From Patescibacteria group bacterium (lineage in GTDB: Bacteria > Patescibacteriota > Patescibacteriia > 2-12-FULL-60-25), in NCBI GenBank assembly GCA_028715505.1, contig JAQURS010000006.1, positions 1 through 64,000 of the forward strand: a stretch of 64,000 nucleotides of DNA, written 5' to 3'. Shown in pieces: positions 58,201 through 64,000 of the stretch. A program made the position numbers and the translations under genes. Below the pieces are notes generated by a model. That model had not been told where the DNA came from and searched no databases. It saw only the letters and a program-made list of their open reading frames with translations. How positions within the stretch are numbered: the stretch's first letter is position 1; the number at the start of each line of letters is the position of its first letter.

Positions 58201-60507
58201 GCCGTGACGAACGCTGGTAATATCGGATCAAACACGGGTGATAAATTATTCAGCTCAACTTTGGCCAATACGGGTGTTCTCAATGTCGGAAGTGGCACCG
58301 CTACAACCACGGGCGCTCTCTCAGGAACGGGCACCATCAACGGTAACAGTGGTACTTTGGTTATCGTCAGCACCTGGGCCGATGACGCTACCTTCAATCG
58401 TGAAACTGGCACCGTCCGTTACGCTGGAGCGGCTGATCAGACTTTGAAGGGTGTTTATCCTTACTACAATCTAGTCATTAGGACAACGGGTACGGCTACG
58501 TCTGATGCTAATACAACGGTCCAGAACGCGTTGAGCATCGAATCCGGCAGTACGCTAAATGCCTCCACTCGCAGTTTGACCGTTACCGGCGCCACCACCA
58601 ATGCCGGCACGGCCACTTCCACCACTGGCACATTAACCTTCACCGGAGCTGTGACCAACTCAGGCAACATCGGTTCTGTCTCCGGTAACAAGCTTTTCGG
58701 ATCGACTTTGACCAATAGCGGCAATTTGATCGTGGGCTCAGGAGTTTCGACCTCAACCGGTTCAGTCACGAATACGGGCACGATTAATGGAAACACTGGC
58801 AAGCTCGTCTTCTCAGCTGATTACTCTGGAGCCGGAACTTTCACTGCCAATACGGGCACGCTTACTTTCTACGGCTCTTTGGACCAATCCATCCGCGGTC
58901 TTACCGCTTATAACCTTGAAACCAGAAAGACCACAGGCAAAACGGCCACTATCGTGACGGCCAACTTGGTAGTAGGTAATAAGTTGGATACGTACGGCGC
59001 GGGCGCCTTGTCCACGGCGGCCCTTAATATGACTGTTTCCGGTGTGTCCGTCATCCGTGACAGCACCACCGTCACCTCCACCTCCGGCACCCTGGCCTTT
59101 GCCGGGATGACGAACGCCGGAAGCTTGGGCTCGAACACCGGTTCCATCACCATGACCACCCTTACGAACTCCGGCACCTTCACCCCGGGCGGCATGTCCA
59201 CCACGACCGGTACCGTGACCAACTCAGGCACCATTAAATTGAACGGCGAAACCTTAAACGTGGGCGGCAACTGGTCTGATTCCGGTACTTTGACCCCGGT
59301 GGCTGGCACGGTCCGCTTAAACGGCACGGGCGCCCAATCAATCGGCACCGAAGCCGCCTTCTACAACCTGACCATCGACAAGACCTCTGGCACGGCCACT
59401 CTGACCGGCCACGTGACCACCACCAATTTCGCGGTGGACGGCGGAACCTTTGCCGTGGCCGACAAGATCTTCTACGCCCCGGGCACCTACACCAACTTGG
59501 GCACGGTTTCCCGCACGACGGGCAAGATCAAGCACACGGCTGAGTCATACAACTGGACGAACGGCAGCGGTACCACCCAAACCAACTACGACGTCCCGAC
59601 CAGCGCCTACCTCCGCGTCCAAGACGCCAACCGCAACATGGACGGCACGGTGGCTGAAACCATCACGGTTCCGGTTACCTTGGACGGCACCTCGGGCTCG
59701 GACGCCGAAACCATCGCCTTGACTGAAACGGGCGTGGACACCGGCATCTTCTTGAGCTCGGCCGTGGGGGCCTACTCAACCACCATCGTCCACGTGGGCA
59801 ACGGCGAGATTGAAGTCATCCGGACTGGCACGGGCACCGAGACCTACACGGACAACCAAGACTCGGCTGATACCGGCGCGACCACCGCGACCGTGACCTT
59901 CACCTCTTCCTCGGGTTCAGGCGGCGGAGGCGGCGGCGGAGGCGGCGGCATGGCCCCGGTTGTTACCCAGACGGAAACCATCTTCAACGATCCGAACAGG
60001 CAGACCTACATCGCCAACCTGGCTTCCATGAACTTGCCCATCCATTCCTTGGTTAAACTCCCCGATGACGGCAAGCTCTCGACCCAGGAAGACACGGCCG
60101 TCTACTACGTGGGCAACGACGGCAAGCGCCACGCTTTCCCGAACTCCAAAGTCTTCTTCACCTGGTATTCCAACTTCGATGGCGTGACAGTCATTACGCC
60201 CTCCCAGATGGCCTCGATCCCTCTTGGCACCAATGTCCGCTACAAGCCGGGCTCAAAGATGGTGAAGTTCACCACTGATCCCAAGGTCTACGCCGTGGAC
60301 ACCAATGGCACGCTCCGCTGGGTTAAGACCGAAGACTTGGCCAAGGGCCTCTATGGAGACGCCTGGAACACCAAGATCGATGACATGAGCGACGCTTTCT
60401 TCAGCAACTACGCCTTTGGCACGGAGATCAAGACCCAGGCTGACTTCAACCTAATCAAGATCCTGTCCCTTGAGCAGTTCATCAGCGACGACTTCAATAA
60501 GTCATAA
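55291..60507 (+). CDS. Giant secreted repeat protein, probable surface layer/adhesin
   Basis: A 1,738-aa exported protein. The signal peptide (residues 1-34) ends SASAATC. An N-terminal module with CTFASTDATEKNDWN follows, then about 1,100 residues of Thr/Ser/Gly-rich beta-strand repeats in eight units of about 152 residues, predicted as a long beta-helix. From about 1,425 there are Ig-like strands (YLRVQDANRNMDGTV). A run of ten Gly (about 1,546-1,555) leads to a C-terminal module with YYVGNDGKRHAFPNSK, KPGSKMVKFTTDPKVYAVD and LRWVKTEDLAKGLYGD, which I recognise from CPR surface proteins. There is no LPXTG or C-terminal membrane anchor. I prefer ATG 55291 over the TTG at 55273. Confidence 0.88.
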   Translation: MIFSLSKTPFSRSSKLLIGVFLFISGILLWGAHSASAATCTFASTDATEKNDWNVAANWDCGGGLGTGNVPLATDDVVIPAATSTYIYADTASVAKSINIQGTFKPWGANVSVAGDWSRTGTFTAGTSTIIFNGTVDQTINHATTFNNVTVNKSAGSLLAGAAVTLGGQLTMTDGTFNLVTFDLAAGSTATIASGAVVTSTTGTLTFTGAVTNAGSIGSSSGNQFYSSTLTNTGNLDIGAGYATTTGALTGAGTINGNAGYLTVSSTLAFTTLNAGTGTIIAWGMNDQNIQGATYYTLNIVKSAGTANVVTGNLTATYLNANAGKIDALANNLWVTLGTTVAVGATVTSTSGTIQLDNGFDIYGNLGSSSGNFMNDGMMISTIDGTWDIGAGTATTTSNISGSGTINGNSGTLVLARNNNTAWGIFFTFNRGTGTVKYARAGVQGIHGVYEYNNLILDNTGDAIADANVIVHGTLEVRSASVFTMGTNSLTVTGATTNVGTTTSTSGTLTFTGAVTNSGNIGSVDGNKLFSSTLANSGNLVVGSGYTTSTGNLTNTGTVKVDTGKLILMADYSGAGTFTAGTGTVYLDGTAAQSIRGVTFNNLVMRKASNTATIATADATVGGTLVTSGAGKLDADTRALTVTGTSTIGSGTTVTSTSGLLTFTGAVTGNGTGAIGSSSGNMLFSSTLTLNNTSSLHLGSGTVTTTGAVSGGDVYGDTGTLVVETSFISTNFFAGSSTVIIDGATVVHDFTYKNLVIKTAGTVTVDGVTSVNVGGTFLTSGTAVFNLATNDLDVTGASTIGSGTTVTSTSGTLTFTGLVTNNGNIGSSTGNMSMDAIILNGSSVFDVGAGTATTSGITLAGTINGGSGTLVLTDFLNSSAGTFNAQTGTLRIAGSGNYNVVGFAFNDVEMQKTAGTATFITTSPTIAGTLITSGAGTMSTAALNLTVTGASTIGSGTTVTSTSGLLTFTGAVTNAGNIGSNTGDKLFSSTLANTGVLNVGSGTATTTGALSGTGTINGNSGTLVIVSTWADDATFNRETGTVRYAGAADQTLKGVYPYYNLVIRTTGTATSDANTTVQNALSIESGSTLNASTRSLTVTGATTNAGTATSTTGTLTFTGAVTNSGNIGSVSGNKLFGSTLTNSGNLIVGSGVSTSTGSVTNTGTINGNTGKLVFSADYSGAGTFTANTGTLTFYGSLDQSIRGLTAYNLETRKTTGKTATIVTANLVVGNKLDTYGAGALSTAALNMTVSGVSVIRDSTTVTSTSGTLAFAGMTNAGSLGSNTGSITMTTLTNSGTFTPGGMSTTTGTVTNSGTIKLNGETLNVGGNWSDSGTLTPVAGTVRLNGTGAQSIGTEAAFYNLTIDKTSGTATLTGHVTTTNFAVDGGTFAVADKIFYAPGTYTNLGTVSRTTGKIKHTAESYNWTNGSGTTQTNYDVPTSAYLRVQDANRNMDGTVAETITVPVTLDGTSGSDAETIALTETGVDTGIFLSSAVGAYSTTIVHVGNGEIEVIRTGTGTETYTDNQDSADTGATTATVTFTSSSGSGGGGGGGGGGMAPVVTQTETIFNDPNRQTYIANLASMNLPIHSLVKLPDDGKLSTQEDTAVYYVGNDGKRHAFPNSKVFFTWYSNFDGVTVITPSQMASIPLGTNVRYKPGSKMVKFTTDPKVYAVDTNGTLRWVKTEDLAKGLYGDAWNTKIDDMSDAFFSNYAFGTEIKTQADFNLIKILSLEQFISDDFNKS
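55882..59130 (+). repeat. Eight tandem repeats of about 456 bp inside the surface-protein gene
   Basis: The segment encoding V-T-S-T-(S/T)-G-(T/L)-L-T-F-(T/A)-G recurs at 55882, 56329, 56794, 57249, 57706, 58165, 58612 and 59071 (spacings 447-465 bp). Copies at 57249, 57706 and 58165 share long near-identical DNA stretches, a sign of recent duplication or gene conversion. Confidence 0.9.
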
Positions 60508-60518
60508 AGAAATAAAAT

Positions 60519-60549
60519 AAAAATTCCTCCGAAAGGGGGAATTTTTTAT
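60519..60549. terminator. Bidirectional intrinsic terminator
   Basis: AAATTCCTCC (from 60521), GAAA loop, GGGGGAATTT with T-runs. It separates the surface-protein gene from the convergent ahpC gene. Confidence 0.9.
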
Positions 60550-60559
60550 TTTCTTGAGT

Positions 60560-61087
60560 TTAAGAAGCTTTACCCAGAGTTAGCTCTCCGACTTTCCAAT
60601 CGGCGGGGCAGCGCTCTCCGGTTTGGAGGGCTTCTAGGACTCTTAGAGTTTCCGTAACCGAACGCCCAACCGATCCGTCGCTCATGATGATGTACCGGAT
60701 TTTTTGGTCCGGATCAATGATGAACAAACCACGGTTAGCTGACCCGTCTTCCATGTTGTACACGTCGTAACTCCTCGCCAGCATGTGGAGCGTGTCGGCT
60801 AGAACGGGATAATTGACTTCGGGCAAATCCCGTTCGAACCAGGCCTTATGGCTCCATTCAGAATCGGTTGAAGCGGCTAAAAGCGAAGCTCCCAGTTTAT
60901 TGAATTCGGCTTCGTGCGCGGCAAAGGCTTTGATTTCCGTTGGGCAAACGAAGGTAAAGTCCCTAGGATAGAAGAATAGAACCAGCCATTTGCCTTGATA
61001 GTCTTTGAGGCTGATTTTTTTGAAACCGTCTTTTTGGTAGGCGGTTACGCCCTCAAAGGAAGGCGCTATTTGGTTCAGATTTAACAT
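60560..61087 (-). CDS. ahpC: Peroxiredoxin, AhpC/Prx1 type
   Basis: A 175-aa two-cysteine peroxiredoxin that reduces H2O2 and organic peroxides. The peroxidatic Cys is in FYPRDFTFVCPTEIKAF (about residues 36-52), the helper Arg in SDGSVGRSVTETLRVL (about 136-151), and the resolving Cys in GERCPADW (about 157-164). No AhpF or thioredoxin reductase lies in the window; the glutaredoxin at 54666 is a candidate reductant. Last gene of the operon fur-bcp-sod-ahpC. Confidence 0.94.
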   Translation of the reverse strand: MLNLNQIAPSFEGVTAYQKDGFKKISLKDYQGKWLVLFFYPRDFTFVCPTEIKAFAAHEAEFNKLGASLLAASTDSEWSHKAWFERDLPEVNYPVLADTLHMLARSYDVYNMEDGSANRGLFIIDPDQKIRYIIMSDGSVGRSVTETLRVLEALQTGERCPADWKVGELTLGKAS

Positions 61088-61098
61088 ATTTTTATGGT

Positions 61099-61707
61099 TT
61101 AAAGCGCGACCGCGAGGGCTTTGTCGTACCTTTCCTCGACGGCCTGCCAGTTAACGTGATTTAAGAATTCCTGGATGTAAGCCTTGCGATCCGATCCGTA
61201 ATCAATGAAATAAGCGTGTTCGTAGACGTCCATTATCAAAAGGGGAAGGGCACCCCAGACTCCGCCTTGGTTGTGGGCGTCGCTGTTGTAGATCCGAAGG
61301 GCCTTATCATGCGTGTCCCAGGCTAAAACCACCCAGCCCCGGGCAGCCATGCCGCAAGCGGCGAAGTATTTTAGGAAATTATCCATCGTTCCGTACTTCG
61401 TTTCCAAATCTTTGGCGATCTTGCCGGTCGGTTTTCCGTCGCCGCCAAGATTGCCGAAGTACCATTCGTGCAGGTAAACGCCGTTAATAGCGAAAGTCTC
61501 ACCCTCTTTTAGGCCTCGCAGCTCCGAATAAGTTTGGTTGGCGGATGAGACGTCGCCGCCGTGGGAAAGAGCCTTAAGCTTTTCCGCTATCTCATCCTTT
61601 TTGTCGGCGTAACCCGCGTACAACTTATCGTGATGGATGGCCAGGGTTTTTTCGCTGATGTTACCCTGAGCTCCGCTAAAAGGAAGCGGCTGTTTAGTCG
61701 TTGGCAT
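61099..61707 (-). CDS. Superoxide dismutase (Fe/Mn type)
   Basis: A 202-aa SOD. Metal ligands: His in IHHDKLYAGYADK (about residue 24 or 25), His in VYLHEWYFGNLGG (about 80), and Asp and His in DVYEHAYFIDYGSDRKAYI (about 164 and 168). The second-sphere region WVVLAWDTHD and NQGG (about 145) are present. The N-terminal LPFSGAQGNISEKT differs from standard SODs, and GHN/HGGDV contexts are shifted. Iron or manganese cannot be told apart by eye. 11 bp precede ahpC. Confidence 0.9.
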   Translation of the reverse strand: MPTTKQPLPFSGAQGNISEKTLAIHHDKLYAGYADKKDEIAEKLKALSHGGDVSSANQTYSELRGLKEGETFAINGVYLHEWYFGNLGGDGKPTGKIAKDLETKYGTMDNFLKYFAACGMAARGWVVLAWDTHDKALRIYNSDAHNQGGVWGALPLLIMDVYEHAYFIDYGSDRKAYIQEFLNHVNWQAVEERYDKALAVAL

Positions 61708-61723
61708 AATAAAATAGATTAGG

Positions 61724-62176
61724 CTATTTAGAGATCGATTTAAGTATTTCCGCGTCTTTTGGCATGCCTGCCCGATAGAATTTTATGACGCCGTTTTTGT
61801 CGATCGCCACCACCGTGCGCTTGATGACCGTGGCCGAAAATAGTTTTTTGATGGCGCCGTACTTTTTACTGACTTTTTTATCAGTATCGATGAGCAGGGG
61901 AAAGGGGAAATGGTATTTGCCGGAGAACTTGGAATGGCTCTCGGCGTCGGCGTGGTTCACTCCGAACACGGCCGCGCCGGATTGCTCGAATTTCGACCAG
62001 TCGTCGCGGATGTTGCAAAGCTGGATAGTGCAGCCCGGCGTCATGTCGCCCGGATAAAAAATCAGGATGACCGGCTTCTTGCCCTCGAAATCGCTTAGGC
62101 TGACCTCTTTGCCTTCCTGGGTCTTAAGGGTGAACCCAGGGGCTTTGTCGCCGACTTTGATCATAGATTCTGTCAT
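61724..62176 (-). CDS. bcp: Peroxiredoxin, BCP/PrxQ type
   Basis: A 150-aa thiol peroxidase. MIKVGDKAPGFTLKTQEGK (residues 5-23), FYPGDMTPGCTIQLCNIRDD (about 40-59) with peroxidatic Cys 49 and a second Cys five residues later, as in PrxQ, and VIKRTVVAIDKNGVIKF. An alternative start is ATG 62164 (MIKVGD). Part of the oxidative-stress operon, 16 bp before sod. Confidence 0.93.
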   Translation of the reverse strand: MTESMIKVGDKAPGFTLKTQEGKEVSLSDFEGKKPVILIFYPGDMTPGCTIQLCNIRDDWSKFEQSGAAVFGVNHADAESHSKFSGKYHFPFPLLIDTDKKVSKKYGAIKKLFSATVIKRTVVAIDKNGVIKFYRAGMPKDAEILKSISK

Positions 62177-62208
62177 ATGGTGTATACGTTAGTTTCCTCC
62201 GCCTAAAT

Positions 62209-62592
62209 TCAGGCGTTAATTTTAAGACATTGGCGGCAAGTGCCTTTGGCCAGGTGGAAGATCGTCTCCGGCAGGCCGGGATAATCAGCTTGGATTTTGA
62301 TAGGTGAGACGTCCCAGATTTTGGAGCATTTCAGGCATTGGAAGTGGCCGTGCGATTCCAAGTCCGCGTCATATTTGGCGGGGCCGGAGTCGGTTTTAAT
62401 TTCCGTCACCAGTCCTTTATCCACCAAATAAGCCAAGTGCCGGTAAACGGTGGACTGGCCGATGCCGGGGATAAGGCGGCGCATTTCAGCGAGGCAAAGG
62501 TTCGCGTCAGGGTGGTCGTGCCGGCCGCGAAGCATTTCCAAAAGCACGAGCATGCGCTCGCAGTCGCGTGACCTCCGTTTGACGACTTTCAT
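62209..62592 (-). CDS. Fur-family regulator (PerR/Fur-like)
   Basis: A 127-aa metal-dependent repressor. Winged helix about residues 10-85 with GQSTVYRHLAYLVDKGLV (about 49-66) as recognition region. The dimer/metal domain has ESHGHFQCLKC (about 79-89, HxH plus CxxC) and CRQC near the C-terminus, giving a structural zinc site. The linkage to bcp, sod and ahpC argues for PerR-like peroxide sensing; Fur-type iron control is the alternative. A Fur-box palindrome overlaps its own start codon, so it is probably autoregulated. Confidence 0.92.
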   Translation of the reverse strand: MKVVKRRSRDCERMLVLLEMLRGRHDHPDANLCLAEMRRLIPGIGQSTVYRHLAYLVDKGLVTEIKTDSGPAKYDADLESHGHFQCLKCSKIWDVSPIKIQADYPGLPETIFHLAKGTCRQCLKINA

Positions 62593-62615
62593 AAATGAGA
62601 ATGATTCTCACTTAT
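62591..62615. promoter_or_regulatory. Fur/PerR box (7-1-7 palindrome, extended to 12-1-12)
   Basis: TGAGAAT (62596-62602), G, ATTCTCA (62604-62610): a perfect 7-1-7 inverted repeat. Outward, four of the next five base pairs also match (62591-62594 with 62612-62615). It overlaps the first codon of the regulator gene and lies directly downstream of its -10. Confidence 0.9.
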
Positions 62616-62644
62616 GTTTTATCCGAGAATGGAAATCTGGTCAA
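62616..62644 (-). promoter_or_regulatory. Promoter of the oxidative-stress operon
   Basis: On the minus strand TTGACC (62639-62644), 17-bp spacer, TAAAAC (62616-62621). The transcription start would fall inside the Fur box, so bound repressor would block RNA polymerase. Confidence 0.7.
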
Positions 62645-62664
62645 GTCTTGGCTGTGGACAACCA

Positions 62665-62693
62665 TGGACGGATCCAAGGGGCTTGCGTAAGAT
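62665..62693 (+). promoter_or_regulatory. Leaderless-type promoter of the lipoprotein gene
   Basis: TGGACG (62665-62670), 17-bp spacer, TAAGAT (62688-62693), 6 bp before ATG 62700. The in-frame GTG at 62694 abuts the -10 and is rejected. Confidence 0.6.
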
Positions 62694-62699
62694 GTGCGC

Positions 62700-63584
62700 A
62701 TGCAAAGCAAGTTTGTTTGGTTAACGGTCTTAACTTTGACGCTTTTTGGAGCAGGTTGCGCTTGGTTTAGCCGAAATCCGTCGATCGTTCCAGCCGGCCC
62801 AAGGCCAGCTGATTTTACCGGAGCTTCCCCGGCCGAGGCGGCCAAAAAAGTTAATTTTGTGCCGGGCAGCCAAATCGAAATTAGGCAGACTTATTTAGGC
62901 GTTGGAGCCAAATTAGATGACAAGCAGGCCGGAGATAATAAGGAGGGCGTGCGCATCGTCACTTTGGAACGTTTCGCGCCCATGGTTTACGCCAACCTGA
63001 GTTGGAAGTTGAGCAGGAGAGTCGAGGGTTCGGCTAGCACCACCGAAATGCAGACCGTGAAAGGCAAAATGACGGGCATCGAACTTAAACAGAATCATCA
63101 GCTTTATCTGCCCGGATATTGGCCAAGCGAGGCTTTGAACGTCAGCAACTTGAGCGCGATTTGGCTTTCGGAAGACGTTTATAACGCTTTATCGAAAAAT
63201 AAATTGGCTGGAATTAATTTCGGCATCCTAGATACGAGCCTGTATGGCGCTTTGAATACTTCGAAAGTTTTCTCGGAAGCCATCAAATCACTGCAAGACC
63301 AAGTGGGTCAGGCGGAGTTAAAAGAAGATTTGGACGTGACGCGCGCCGAAGAGACGTTCTCGGATTGGACTTTGAACATCAATGGCCAAGACGTTAAGGT
63401 GCAAGTCATAAAAGCCAAAAGCTGGTTCGGTGAAATCGTGGTCCTGAACAACCCGCAGAACCCGTTGATCTTGAAAATGACTTTCGATCCGGCTATCCCG
63501 GACGCCGCGAGTAAAATTAAAAATTACGATTTGCTAAAAACCCTGCTTGGTTACGAAGTCACCAGGCTGGATAACGTACAGTAA
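62700..63584 (+). CDS. Putative lipoprotein of unknown function
   Basis: A 294-aa exported protein. The signal peptide (residues 1-19) ends LFGAGC, an acceptable though not ideal lipobox with Cys about 20. The mature part has beta-rich and helical stretches (ITLERFAPMVYANLSWKL-like region, then LSAIWLSEDVYNALSKNKL at about 150-168), and DVKVQVIKAKSWFGEIVVL (about 240-258). No family recognised. It is divergent from the Fur regulator, 107 bp away, but the Fur box is on the far side of its promoter. Confidence 0.7.
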   Translation: MQSKFVWLTVLTLTLFGAGCAWFSRNPSIVPAGPRPADFTGASPAEAAKKVNFVPGSQIEIRQTYLGVGAKLDDKQAGDNKEGVRIVTLERFAPMVYANLSWKLSRRVEGSASTTEMQTVKGKMTGIELKQNHQLYLPGYWPSEALNVSNLSAIWLSEDVYNALSKNKLAGINFGILDTSLYGALNTSKVFSEAIKSLQDQVGQAELKEDLDVTRAEETFSDWTLNINGQDVKVQVIKAKSWFGEIVVLNNPQNPLILKMTFDPAIPDAASKIKNYDLLKTLLGYEVTRLDNVQ

Positions 63585-63998
63585 TTAAGTCCGGAAAGGA
63601 TTTTCCGTCGGGATCTCGGATTTGGGATGGAGATAGCGCCAGTAAACAGCCTCACGGACCATATTAAGCGCGTCGATGCCGGCGAGCCTTGTTTTGTCGC
63701 CTTCCGTCTTTTCGTCATTCATGAGGCCGTAGAGTTTGTTGGTTTCTTCCTCGAGAAATCTCAGGGCCCGTTCATCTCCGGGGATGTCTTTTGGGCTTGA
63801 GCCGCGGGCAAGTATCTTTAGCAGGTTCGTCCAAAGCGCGGCGTCGGGTTTCGCGTCCTCATCCGGGGTTTTCGACCAACCTTCGCGGTTGGCTTGCGTC
63901 AACTTCTTTTGGAGCAAGGCCTTAACTTCTTCCATTGAATAATCAGGCGCGGGCATCCATGAATCCGGCAAATTGGTCAGGGCCAGATTGCGCAACCG
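63585..63998 (-). CDS. Unknown protein, probably truncated by the window end
   Basis: About 137 codons in a frame that stays open to the window edge; the TTG at 63995 is only a default start. Highly charged and mostly helical, with EEVKALLQKKLTQANREGW and GIDALNMVREAVYWRYLHP. No motif recognised. Its stop codon abuts the stop of the convergent lipoprotein gene. Confidence 0.6.
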   Translation of the reverse strand, partial: RLRNLALTNLPDSWMPAPDYSMEEVKALLQKKLTQANREGWSKTPDEDAKPDAALWTNLLKILARGSSPKDIPGDERALRFLEEETNKLYGLMNDEKTEGDKTRLAGIDALNMVREAVYWRYLHPKSEIPTENPFRT

Positions 63999-64000
63999 TT

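Noticed and set aside
55882-59130. CRISPR-like regular repeats
   Set aside because: Units are about 456 bp, coding and in frame, without short direct repeats and unique spacers. No cas genes are present.
56299-59348. Several long antisense frames opposite the surface-protein gene
   Set aside because: They arise from the repeated Thr/Gly/Ser codons of the sense gene, recur with the repeat period and give Val/Pro-rich products without start signals.
1-64000. Alternative genetic code (TGA as glycine), as in some CPR lineages
   Set aside because: Many genes end at TGA exactly where the next gene starts, and reading through them would fuse unrelated proteins.

Overview
The window looks like part of a genome of a Patescibacteria / Candidate Phyla Radiation bacterium (Parcubacteria-like). 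Seen directly: very tight gene packing, many intra-operon junctions that are ATGA overlaps or stop-N-ATG, almost no Shine-Dalgarno sequences, and a giant secreted repeat protein whose C-terminal module I recognise from surface proteins of that group. TGA is used as a stop throughout, so this is the standard bacterial code and not the TGA=Gly code of some CPR lineages. The lineage is an inference; no rRNA gene is present.

Region 1 (1-32,944) is a very large glycan assembly locus in several facing blocks. It holds nine GT4 glycosyltransferases, five GT2 enzymes, two GT-C-like membrane glycosyltransferases, six SAM methyltransferases, a Wzx-type flippase, a WbaP/WcaJ-type polyprenyl-phosphate sugar transferase, GDP-mannose 4,6-dehydratase, a short UDP-sugar dehydrogenase, two tandem UXS-like epimerases/dehydratases, an asparagine synthetase, GtrA and DUF2304 proteins, and a secreted subtilisin-like protease. 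Together these would make nucleotide sugars, build a lipid-linked heteropolysaccharide, decorate it and flip it for attachment at the surface.

Region 2 (32,945-35,190) is a visibly AT-richer accessory island: a uracil-DNA-glycosylase-fold protein, a conserved small protein, a Qnr-like pentapeptide-repeat protein, the decayed 3' end of a second copy of the small protein, and a basic protein of unknown function. It closes with a nested hairpin.

Region 3 (35,200-49,150) is envelope and division housekeeping: a large membrane protein, a CDP-alcohol phosphatidyltransferase, a cluster of hairpin repeats, a Cys-rich lipoprotein, a MurE-like ligase, a PH-domain membrane protein, FtsB/DivIC-like, SurA-N-like, tRNA-Thr, RlpA-like, FtsE, FtsX, two unknown proteins, a ZnuABC-type metal transporter, a stand-alone Cache protein and tRNA-Gln.

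Region 4 (49,150-55,200) starts with about 540 bp that has no convincing protein but carries a promoter and a set of nested long-range complementary segments, probably a roughly 350-390 nt structured RNA with pyrimidine-rich loops. Then come a 48-codon acidic ORF, an Smr protein, a secreted nuclease, a VKOR-DsbA fusion, a HAD phosphatase, leucyl aminopeptidase, glutaredoxin and a small membrane protein.

Region 5 (55,200-64,000) holds the 1,739-residue surface protein built of eight units of about 152 residues, and then an oxidative-stress operon (Fur/PerR regulator, BCP, superoxide dismutase, AhpC) behind a near-perfect Fur-type palindrome. A lipoprotein and a truncated unknown gene end the window.

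Two signals run through the whole window. Many transcription-unit first genes have a -10 hexamer ending only 6-10 nt before the start codon, which implies leaderless mRNAs. Palindromic or short-repeat DNA is embedded in coding sequence in two glycosyltransferase genes.
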